From positions 434,001 to 498,000 of the forward strand of contig NZ_SDHW01000001.1 of the NCBI RefSeq assembly GCF_004118265.1: a stretch of 64,000 nt of DNA. The letters run 5' to 3'. A program made the position numbers and the translations under genes. The notes under the pieces are model-generated. The model saw only the letters and a list, made by a program, of their open reading frames with translations, had not been told where the DNA came from and ran no database searches. Positions within the stretch are counted from its first letter, which is position 1. Each line of letters begins with the position of its first letter. This stretch comes from Lacibacter luteus. Lineage in GTDB: Bacteria; Bacteroidota; Bacteroidia; Chitinophagales; Chitinophagaceae. This document shows, piece after piece, positions 43,705 through 51,112 of the stretch.

Positions 43705-43939
43705 ATAGAACAATATTACCGCAATCGGGAATACAAAATCTTTTAACAACTTAGCATTTTCCGTAATTTGATAGTAACACGAAGCCGGGCTAAGTAATTG
43801 CACTTAGTGTTGTTATAAACTCGTTTTCAAAACACTATCCACTCCATTCACATCATTGTGAACAACTTTTTTCAGTAAAGTTTCACAGATTTTGCAATTT
43901 AAAATTCAGTTTTACCGCATCATAGATTTTGAACCCTAT
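43705..43939. other. Intergenic region before SirB1-like gene
   Basis: No gene was seen in these 235 bases. The left part may hold the promoter of the candidate minus-strand RNA. The right part is the leader of the SirB1-like gene. An upstream TTG in the same frame (43892) was not accepted as a start. Confidence 0.5.
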
Positions 43940-44818
43940 ATGGAACAAACAAAAGAAATAACAGCCCTGCTCCACCTGATTGATGATCCCGACGCTGAAG
44001 TTTACTCTACCGTCAGCGAAAAAATCATCTCGTTGGGCAAACAAATCATCCCTAACCTGGAGAATCTTTGGGAAAATACACCCGACGAGTACACCCAGGA
44101 AAGGATTGAAATGTTGATCCATAGTCTGCATTACCGTGATCTGCAGGTTGATTTTAATGCATGGGCCAACGATAAAGAACACGATCTGTTTACCGGTGCT
44201 CTGCTTGTAAGCCGTTACCAGTACCCCGATCTCAATCTATCATCGCACTACCAGGAGCTGGAAAAAATAAGGAGAAATGTATGGCTGGAACTGAACAGTT
44301 TTCTTACGGCTCTGGAAAAAGTAAATGTGCTCAACAATATTATTTTCAATTATTACAAGGTAAAAGGTGTTGAGATCAATTACAATCACCCCGACGAATT
44401 TCTGCTGCATAAATTGATCGAATCGAAAAAAGGAAATGCTATTTCAATCGGTATTCTTTTGTTGAGTCTTTCGCATTTGCTGGATATTAATCTGTACATG
44501 ATCAATATACCCCGCCAGTTCATTCTTGCTTATTTTGATGATGAGCCATCGGATATAGACAACGACTTTCCGCCACAGCATATCCAGTTTTATATGGATG
44601 GCGCAACCGGGCAGATATTTTCACATAAAGATGTTGAAACCTATTTTAAACGCATCAACGTAGCACCATCGGCCTCCTACTTTAAACCATTAGAGAATAA
44701 ACAGGTTGTTGCACGCATGCTTGGTGAATATGCCCGTTGTTTTGATAACGAGAAAAATAATTACAAAAAACAAGACTTGCTTTCGCTTGCATCGCAACTA
44801 ACAGATAACCATGAATGA
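43940..44818 (+). CDS. SirB1/transglutaminase-like family protein
   Basis: This 292-residue cytoplasmic protein has an N-terminal helical region (ALLHLIDDPDAEVYSTVSEK), then a transglutaminase-like domain of the SirB1 type: FNYYKVKGVEINYNHPDEFLLHKLIESKKGNAISIGILLLSLSHLL (about 132-177) and YMINIPRQFILAY near 183-195. The typical catalytic cysteine position is occupied by a non-cysteine residue (GNAISIG), as is common in this group. The function is unknown. It overlaps the csaA gene by 8 bases. Confidence 0.85.
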   Translation: MEQTKEITALLHLIDDPDAEVYSTVSEKIISLGKQIIPNLENLWENTPDEYTQERIEMLIHSLHYRDLQVDFNAWANDKEHDLFTGALLVSRYQYPDLNLSSHYQELEKIRRNVWLELNSFLTALEKVNVLNNIIFNYYKVKGVEINYNHPDEFLLHKLIESKKGNAISIGILLLSLSHLLDINLYMINIPRQFILAYFDDEPSDIDNDFPPQHIQFYMDGATGQIFSHKDVETYFKRINVAPSASYFKPLENKQVVARMLGEYARCFDNEKNNYKKQDLLSLASQLTDNHE

Positions 44819-45149
44819 GTTGATTACCTGGAACGACTTTGAAAAAGTACAGATCAGGGCCGGAACAATTATTGAAGTAAGTGATTTCCCCAATGCACGC
44901 AAATCTGCTTATCAATTAACAATCGATTTTGGTGAACTTGGTTTAAAACGTTCTTCTGCACAAATCACACATCATTACAGCAAAGAAGAATTGATGGGCA
45001 AACAGATTATAGCTGTTGTAAATTTTCCTGTTAAACAAATCGCCAACTTCTTCAGCGAATGTTTGGTATTGGGTGTGTACGACGAAAACAAAGAAGTAGT
45101 TTTAGTTACACCGGATAAACCTGTTCAAAACGGAGGCTCCATTGGCTGA
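44811..45149 (+). CDS. csaA: tRNA-binding, CsaA-like protein
   Basis: This 112-residue protein has an OB fold homologous to the C-terminal tRNA-binding domain of methionyl-tRNA synthetase. Motifs: DFEKVQIRAGTIIEVSDFPNARKSAYQL near the N-terminus, SSAQITHHYS near 50 and GKQIIAVVNFPVKQI near 63-77. CsaA dimers bind tRNA and have been linked to protein export and chaperoning. It overlaps both neighbours, so the three genes form a tight operon. Confidence 0.93.
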   Translation: MNELITWNDFEKVQIRAGTIIEVSDFPNARKSAYQLTIDFGELGLKRSSAQITHHYSKEELMGKQIIAVVNFPVKQIANFFSECLVLGVYDENKEVVLVTPDKPVQNGGSIG

Positions 45150-45633
45150 TGCAACAATTCATATTGCGTATTACAAATCACCGATCGGTTTTATTGAACT
45201 GACAGATGAAAATGGCTATTTAACTGTTGCTTCATTTATGGATGAACAAAAACGTGCAGCAACAAGCCCTACTCCACTTCTGCAAAAAGCATTACAGCAA
45301 CTCGATGCTTATTTTGCAGGAAAGCTTCATCAATTTGATCTGCCGCTTCGCCCGGCAGGAACAGCTTTTCAGCAAAGCGTATGGAATCAGTTAGTACAGA
45401 TTCCTTTTGCAGAAACCATTACGTATTTACACATGGCTAAACGCTTGGGCAATGTAAAAGCCATCCGTGCAGCGGCTTCTGCCAATGGAAAAAATCCATT
45501 GGCGATCATTATTCCCTGCCATCGTGTGGTTGGAGCCGATGGAAAGTTAACCGGCTATGCAGGAGGTCTGCATCGCAAGCAATGGCTGCTGGAGCATGAA
45601 GCAAAACATGGCGGCAGTAAAACACTGTTTTAA
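45142..45633 (+). CDS. ogt: Methylated-DNA-protein-cysteine methyltransferase
   Basis: This 163-residue suicide DNA-repair protein moves the methyl group from O6-methylguanine to its own cysteine. The active site is IIPCHRVV (C126), followed by GYAGGLHRKQWLLEHE. GTAFQQSVWNQLVQIPFAETITY (73-95) is the DNA-binding helix region. No ATG precedes the conserved part; TTG at 45142 overlaps the csaA stop. The stop codon abuts that of rhaM on the other strand. Confidence 0.93.
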   Translation: MADATIHIAYYKSPIGFIELTDENGYLTVASFMDEQKRAATSPTPLLQKALQQLDAYFAGKLHQFDLPLRPAGTAFQQSVWNQLVQIPFAETITYLHMAKRLGNVKAIRAAASANGKNPLAIIIPCHRVVGADGKLTGYAGGLHRKQWLLEHEAKHGGSKTLF

Positions 45634-45948
45634 TTACTGCATATAAAACACATCTTTCAACGGCGTACTTACGGGTGAGTTATCCGGGTTTGTTTCCATG
45701 ATGTCTTTCATATAAGCCCACCATTTTTTCATCACAGGATGATTGGGCAGATCGCTGAGCTTTGCAGGATCTTCAGCTTGTAATACAGCAAACAGATCAC
45801 CTGTGGCTTCATCTAAAAAAATACTGTAATCGCTGATGCCTGTTTGGTGCAGCAGTTCTTCAAGGTCGGGCCAGAGTTCGTCGTGGCGACGTTTGTATTC
45901 TTCTTCCTGGCCTTTGAATATTTTCATGCGGGATGCAATACGTGGCAT
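45634..45948 (-). CDS. rhaM: L-rhamnose mutarotase
   Basis: This 104-residue enzyme interconverts alpha- and beta-L-rhamnose. The pattern RMKIFKGQEEEYKRRHDELWP (7-27, catalytic H22) and KKWWAYMKDIMETNPDNSP near 74-92 are typical of the RhaM/YiiL family. It fits the rhamnogalacturonan genes upstream on the same strand, which release rhamnose. It is convergent with ogt with no bases between the two stop codons. Confidence 0.95.
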   Translation of the reverse strand: MPRIASRMKIFKGQEEEYKRRHDELWPDLEELLHQTGISDYSIFLDEATGDLFAVLQAEDPAKLSDLPNHPVMKKWWAYMKDIMETNPDNSPVSTPLKDVFYMQ

Positions 45949-45995
45949 ATAATAGTTTTAGTGTTGTTTAAATAAACGTCATTGCGAGTTTATAC

Positions 45996-46015
45996 CTCCG
46001 GCCAAAGCGTCGGAG
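45996..46015. repeat. REP-like hairpin repeat, second copy
   Basis: ctccggccaaagcgtcggag forms a hairpin and shares CCGRCCARAGCGTCGG with 38484-38504. The flanks (gtcattgcgag, acgaagcaa) are typical of Bacteroidota intergenic repeats. It lies between rhaM and the CE12 gene. Confidence 0.6.
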
Positions 46016-46055
46016 ATACGAAGCAACCTATACATACCGCAGTGACGAAGAGAAA

Positions 46056-46829
46056 TTATTTCTTTACAATATAATGTGCAAGTTCACCTGGGTTTTGTAA
46101 GATCAATTGCTGAATAACAATCTCCACATTCATCTTTGCACCATCAAGACCGGTATGTGTCTTATCACCATGAAAGAATTTGCTTACTTCTGCTTCTCCC
46201 AACTGATCGTATTTATCAGCGATCAGTTTATTCAGGTCAACAAAGTACGCTCCTTCTTCTTTTGCAATTTGTTCAGCCCACAATGCATAACTATCAGTTG
46301 AGCGACCAACTTTTCCATCTTTCCAGTTGTTGCGTGGAATCAACGAACAAATAATAGGCACAGCACCTTTTTCTTTTGTTTCACGCACATACTTACGCAT
46401 ATACCAGCCATAACTGTAAACCGTTTCTTTTATTTTTCGAATGGGATTCCATATTTCTGAACTGTCGTTGCCAATACCACGGATGGTTCCTCTTGCTCGT
46501 GCAGTATCATCTAACGGACTTGCATCGTTATGTCCAAACTGCATGATCACATAATCACCTTTCTTTAAATTAGCAATGATCTTTTCCCATCTGCCTTCTG
46601 TAATAAACGTACGACTGCTGCGTCCTCCCAATGCATGATTCTGAACAGAGATCTTCGACGTATCAAAATACTCCGCAACAAAACTACCCCAGCCCCATTG
46701 TCCGTTACTGCCTGTACCCGAACCATTACGTACCGTTGAATCGCCAATAATATAAAACACCGGCTTTGTCTGCAGTAAAGTAAACGACATGGTTACAATT
46801 GCAGCTACAGCTAATAAAAGTCTTTTCAT
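46056..46829 (-). CDS. Rhamnogalacturonan acetylesterase, CE12 (copy 1)
   Basis: This 257-residue exported SGNH hydrolase removes acetyl groups from the rhamnogalacturonan I backbone. It has a signal peptide. The catalytic serine is in IIGDSTVRNG (S31). Further SGNH blocks are HALGGRSSRTF near 64, MQFGHNDASP near 96 and the Asp/His pair in GDKTHTGLDGAK near 235. It is 55% or so alike in layout to the next gene product. The two CE12 genes stand in tandem. Confidence 0.93.
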   Translation of the reverse strand: MKRLLLAVAAIVTMSFTLLQTKPVFYIIGDSTVRNGSGTGSNGQWGWGSFVAEYFDTSKISVQNHALGGRSSRTFITEGRWEKIIANLKKGDYVIMQFGHNDASPLDDTARARGTIRGIGNDSSEIWNPIRKIKETVYSYGWYMRKYVRETKEKGAVPIICSLIPRNNWKDGKVGRSTDSYALWAEQIAKEEGAYFVDLNKLIADKYDQLGEAEVSKFFHGDKTHTGLDGAKMNVEIVIQQLILQNPGELAHYIVKK

Positions 46830-46845
46830 TTTGTATTCGTTGAAA

Positions 46846-47628
46846 TCAATTTAATAAATAGTTGATGAGAGGCAAGCCGCTAAGCAGTTTAAGTCCTTCC
46901 ACCACCGATGCGGCATTGATCTTTGCCCCGTCTTCATTGGTATGTGTATGATCTTTGTAAAAGAGCTTAGCCACTTCTGTTTCACCCAGCACATTATACT
47001 TTTCGGCGGTGATGGTATTCAGATCAACAAAAGCAACGCCTTCACTCTCTGCCACTTCTTTCGCCCATTTACCAAAGTCTTTATTCGCCAAACGAACTTT
47101 GCCGTCAGTCCACTGATTGCGTGGAATCATAGAGCAAATAATCGGCGTAGCACCTTTCTCTTTTGCTTCACGAATGAATTTACGCAAATACCACCCGTAA
47201 CTATGCACCACTTCAATGCTGCTGTCTTTCCATGTAAGACTTACCGAATCATCGCCTGTGCCACGCAACACACCACGGTAACCATTGCGTGAAGTATCGG
47301 GCTTACTGCCTTCGTTATGACCAAACTGCATGATGACAAAATCGCCTTGCTGTAAAGTTGACAAAACTTTCTCCCAACGCTTTTCTTTAATGAATGTTCT
47401 TGTACTCCTGCCAGCCATCGCCTGGTTGCTGATGCTGATCTGTGTGGTATCGAAAAACGACCCGATCATTTCGCCCCAACCGCATTGCGGACGGTTGGTA
47501 TTTCGTACAGTTGAATCACCAATGATATACAAGGTTGGTTTTTGATTGCGCAGTACGATAAATGATGATGTTGCAAAGAACAACAGCAGCAGCTGCATCG
47601 CACGCTTGTTTTTTTTAATGAAGTTCAT
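46846..47628 (-). CDS. Rhamnogalacturonan acetylesterase, CE12 (copy 2)
   Basis: This 260-residue exported SGNH hydrolase is a paralogue of the neighbour. It has S-containing IIGDSTVRNT near 37, QAMAGRSTRTF near 69, MQFGHNEGSKP near 99 and DHTHTNEDGAK near 231. The first nine residues are lysine-rich before the hydrophobic signal core (MQLLLLFFATSSFIVL), so translation may start at the second ATG instead. Two copies may act on O-2 and O-3 acetyl groups; that is speculation. Confidence 0.92.
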   Translation of the reverse strand: MNFIKKNKRAMQLLLLFFATSSFIVLRNQKPTLYIIGDSTVRNTNRPQCGWGEMIGSFFDTTQISISNQAMAGRSTRTFIKEKRWEKVLSTLQQGDFVIMQFGHNEGSKPDTSRNGYRGVLRGTGDDSVSLTWKDSSIEVVHSYGWYLRKFIREAKEKGATPIICSMIPRNQWTDGKVRLANKDFGKWAKEVAESEGVAFVDLNTITAEKYNVLGETEVAKLFYKDHTHTNEDGAKINAASVVEGLKLLSGLPLINYLLN

Positions 47629-47651
47629 TTAAGCTCTTTGTTGATGTACAG

Positions 47652-47666
47652 TCACCCTTCGGGTGA
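47652..47666. other. Small intergenic hairpin
   Basis: tcaccc-ttc-gggtga is a perfect 6-base stem between the PL11 and CE12 genes of one operon. It may affect mRNA processing. Confidence 0.45.
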
Positions 47667-47676
47667 ACAGACATCT

Positions 47677-49620
47677 TTATTTTTGATTAACGATCACAAT
47701 ATTTGGTTTGGCGGGTGTTTTCATTCCCTCACCAATAAAATAACTTACATGCGGCGGTTGATTGTACGCCACATTCTGCCACGCAATGCTCAACCGGTAT
47801 TGCGGATTATGCATAAGAGTGTATAATTTAATTTCTGTTGGGATAGAAGTTGAATAGATTCGTAGTTCTTTGCTATCTGTCGTGCGACAAATAATTTCTT
47901 CTCTCCAATCGCCAAATAAGTCTGCACTTAAACATGGATTTGATTTGGTGCCGTTGTTGCTTACACAGCCGAAATCTCTTCCATCAAATAATTTTACCAT
48001 TGAATTGTTGACATAATCCCATTTGCTGATGTTCACACCATTCAACACTTCACTTAATGCATCACCATCCCAATAAATACCCATATTGCAAGGCGGTGTC
48101 TTTTCAGCGATCTTATTTCCTTTATTATCAAACAAGCCTGTTATACCTGCACCTGCCACCCAACATTCAAAACCGGGATAACGTGGATCAATATCCAATG
48201 CCAAACCACGACCAGGCCCTTCACCATCTTCACCTGCTTTTACGGATGCTTTCTTCCAGATCACTTCACCTGTTTTTGCATCACGAAAATTTGCACCTGC
48301 ATCACCAAAGCGTTCCTGTATGCCGAACACTTCCAAACCCGGACGTTCTGTATCCATATCACTTACATGCAATGCATCACCATGACCAATGCCTGTTGAA
48401 TACAAACCTTTGCCGTTATCATCAATCGTCATTTGTCCATAGATGATCTCATCTTTTCCATCAGCATCAACATCTGAAACACTAATATTATGATTACCCT
48501 GTCCTGCATATGATTTATTGTCTTCTGTATTACTATCAAATACCCAACGCTTCACTAATTGATTTCCTTTTAGATCCCATGCAGCTAACACCGTTCTTGT
48601 ATAATATCCACGACACATTACCAATGATGGGTGTTTGCCATCGAGGTAAGCAATAGCTGCAATAAAACGATCCATGCGATTGCCGTAACCATCACCCCAC
48701 ATTGTTTTTAATTCAGCTTCTGATGGAGTAAGTGATGTTGGAAATCTTGGAGGATCATAACTCACTGTAGAAATAGCAGCACCTGTTTGTCCGTTGAACA
48801 CAGTAAGAAACTCCGGGCCACTTAAAATATAACCACGTTGATTGCGGTAATCTTTTGTACTGTCGCCAATAACAGTTCCTTTGCCATCAATACTACCATC
48901 AGCCGTTTTCATAGCGATCTCTGCCTTACCATCGCCATCCAGATCGTACACCATGAACTGTGTATAGTGTGCCCCTTCTCGAATATTTTTTCCAAGGTTG
49001 ATCTCCCATAAAAATGTTCCATTCATTTTATAACATTGAATGATGGGTGGGTCAGTCATACCTGCCTGTGAATTATCTCTTGCACGACCCGTCATGTGTA
49101 CAAAAATTTCATACACACCATCACCATCTACATCACCAACACTTGCATCATTGGCCGAATAACCTTGTGGTGTGCGTAACGGAATGGAGAGATATGGTTT
49201 TGCACTCGCAGCAAGTGTAAACGATTCACCTTTTGCCTCTTCTTTTTTGTTAATGATCGCTTTGACAGTATATACGTTCACTGCATTTGTATCAACAGCT
49301 TCATCAATAAACCCGGTTGCTTTCAGCAATGGGGTTCGATTCAGTTTTTTTGTTTTGCCACCAACTGTTTTATAGAGATTGAAAGTAAGCCCCTGGTCTT
49401 CTGTCCCCAGCAAACGCCAGCTTACAAATACTTTTCCATTACCTGCAGGTACCGCATGTACGCCACGGGTGAGGAATTCCATCTGGTATTGAGCCTGCGA
49501 TGTGAGTAAGGAAAAAAATGCAATAAGCACCAGGAAAACCTTTGGTGAATGGTGAATAGTGAATGGTGAATAGTAAGCCGACTCTTTAGAGCTGCTTACT
49601 AATAAAGGGGTTCTATTCAT
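47677..49620 (-). CDS. Rhamnogalacturonan lyase, PL11 (copy 1)
   Basis: This 647-residue exported lyase cleaves the galacturonate-rhamnose backbone by beta-elimination. It is an eight-bladed propeller with calcium motifs such as VGDVDGDG and VYDLDGDGKAE, and the N-terminal part has MEFLTRGVHAVPAGNGKVFVSWR. There is no C-terminal sorting tail. The ATG at 49620 is preferred to a TTG at 49653. Residues 15-26 (AYYSPFTIHHSP) come from a GAATRGT heptamer tract placed just before the hydrophobic signal core (VFLVLIAFFSLLTSQA), so the signal peptide is unusually long. Confidence 0.92.
   Translation of the reverse strand: MNRTPLLVSSSKESAYYSPFTIHHSPKVFLVLIAFFSLLTSQAQYQMEFLTRGVHAVPAGNGKVFVSWRLLGTEDQGLTFNLYKTVGGKTKKLNRTPLLKATGFIDEAVDTNAVNVYTVKAIINKKEEAKGESFTLAASAKPYLSIPLRTPQGYSANDASVGDVDGDGVYEIFVHMTGRARDNSQAGMTDPPIIQCYKMNGTFLWEINLGKNIREGAHYTQFMVYDLDGDGKAEIAMKTADGSIDGKGTVIGDSTKDYRNQRGYILSGPEFLTVFNGQTGAAISTVSYDPPRFPTSLTPSEAELKTMWGDGYGNRMDRFIAAIAYLDGKHPSLVMCRGYYTRTVLAAWDLKGNQLVKRWVFDSNTEDNKSYAGQGNHNISVSDVDADGKDEIIYGQMTIDDNGKGLYSTGIGHGDALHVSDMDTERPGLEVFGIQERFGDAGANFRDAKTGEVIWKKASVKAGEDGEGPGRGLALDIDPRYPGFECWVAGAGITGLFDNKGNKIAEKTPPCNMGIYWDGDALSEVLNGVNISKWDYVNNSMVKLFDGRDFGCVSNNGTKSNPCLSADLFGDWREEIICRTTDSKELRIYSTSIPTEIKLYTLMHNPQYRLSIAWQNVAYNQPPHVSYFIGEGMKTPAKPNIVIVNQK
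49544..49576 (+). repeat. GAATRGT heptamer tract inside a signal-peptide coding region
   Basis: gaatggt, gaatagt, gaatggt, gaatagt in uninterrupted order. It lies inside the PL11 coding sequence, in frame on the minus strand. Confidence 0.75.
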
Positions 49621-49668
49621 TATACAATCAATTATCAGTTTTGCAATTGTCAACTATAAATTATTAAA

Positions 49669-51111
49669 CTATCCTTTTAGACGTTCCTGCTCTTCAATCC
49701 CTGTGGGTTCTTTTTTCTTTTCCACAGGTTTTGTTGAAACATCAATACTTGTATTGATAAATTTCCAGCCTTTGGTATATTCCATAGTGCCCAACGTGTT
49801 GGCAGTGATGATGGAATTGACAAAGCGGAAGTCTTCCAGCAACGATTGCGGAAGACCATTTATCTCAAATGCTTTTTGTGCATTGGTGATCTTTACATTC
49901 TGAATCACAAATTTCCTTGCAGCAGGAATTCCTTTTTCAGCAGGGGTCACTTTCTGCAGCATCGATTTCCAATGAGCAGGAACAGTTTCCATGGTATAAC
50001 CTTTGGGTAATTCAGAATAACTATAAGCAGGATACCAGTTCAAATTGAATTGATACGCATTACGAACAGAATCCAAAACAGAATTAACGAAGTACACATC
50101 CTCCACTACTCCACCACGTGTTGTTGCCGATTTAATACGCAAACCATTATCGGTATTCTTTGCATAGAGATCGGTGCAGTAAATATGACGGATGCTGCCT
50201 GATGTTTCACTGCCAAGTGTAACAAGTCCTGCACCACGGCGTGCAATGGATTTGCGTATCACTATGTACTCAGTTGGTTTGTTTACTCGCAATCCATCCC
50301 AATCACGCCCGGCTTTTAAACAGAAATTATCATCGTTACAATCAATGTCACAATTCTGTATCAGCACCCAGCTCGATGAATCCACATCAATACCATCTGT
50401 ACTTGGTCCACTTCCATCCTCGTTGTTCTTGATCACCACGCCATCAACAGTTAAGTAAGATGAATACAATAATTGCACTGTCCAGAAACCGGCGTTCTTA
50501 AACGTTAATCCTTTTACTGAAACATCGGTTGCATTCTGCACCAGCAATGTACGGACACGTTTAGCATCGTAGTCAACGATCCAGCGTAAACCTTTTGCAT
50601 CATACTCTTTCCGCATCGCCCAATATTTATCCCAGCAGAATTTTCCTCTTGCATTGATAATGCCTTCGCCGGTAATAGCCACGTTCTTTACATTCAATGC
50701 ATTGATGAGTCCAGCAGGCCATTTCATTTCAAGCCCTGCAATACGGCTATCCATATCGGGATAATCATCGAAGTTTTGCGAACCAAGGATCAACACGCCT
50801 TTATCAATTCGCAAATGAACATTACTTTTTAAAAAGATAGCACCTGTAACATAAGTACCCGGTTTAAATGCAACAATGCCGCCGCCTTTTGCTGCACATG
50901 CATCAATGGCGCTTTGAATAGCTTTTGTATTGACAGTAACGGTATCGCTTACTGCACCATAACTGTTGACATAATAAACTGTTTTGTCCGAAGGAAAACT
51001 TCTTGCACCTACTTTCTTTGTCCACTCGGGAACAACTGATGTTTGAGCAGTTACTGATAATACTGTACATAAAAAGAGAACGATCAAACTGCTTTGTTTA
51101 CTTGTATTCAT
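49669..51111 (-). CDS. GH28 polygalacturonase / rhamnogalacturonan hydrolase
   Basis: This 480-residue exported right-handed beta-helix has a signal peptide (ending SVTA). The GH28 catalytic aspartates fit D239 (STDGID) and the pair D260-D261 (CNDDNF). The usual GHG segment is altered to RRGAGLVTLGSE (291-302), as in rhamnogalacturonan- or RG-II-type GH28 enzymes rather than plain polygalacturonases. It lies between two PL11 genes. Confidence 0.9.
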   Translation of the reverse strand: MNTSKQSSLIVLFLCTVLSVTAQTSVVPEWTKKVGARSFPSDKTVYYVNSYGAVSDTVTVNTKAIQSAIDACAAKGGGIVAFKPGTYVTGAIFLKSNVHLRIDKGVLILGSQNFDDYPDMDSRIAGLEMKWPAGLINALNVKNVAITGEGIINARGKFCWDKYWAMRKEYDAKGLRWIVDYDAKRVRTLLVQNATDVSVKGLTFKNAGFWTVQLLYSSYLTVDGVVIKNNEDGSGPSTDGIDVDSSSWVLIQNCDIDCNDDNFCLKAGRDWDGLRVNKPTEYIVIRKSIARRGAGLVTLGSETSGSIRHIYCTDLYAKNTDNGLRIKSATTRGGVVEDVYFVNSVLDSVRNAYQFNLNWYPAYSYSELPKGYTMETVPAHWKSMLQKVTPAEKGIPAARKFVIQNVKITNAQKAFEINGLPQSLLEDFRFVNSIITANTLGTMEYTKGWKFINTSIDVSTKPVEKKKEPTGIEEQERLKG

Positions 51112-51112
51112 T

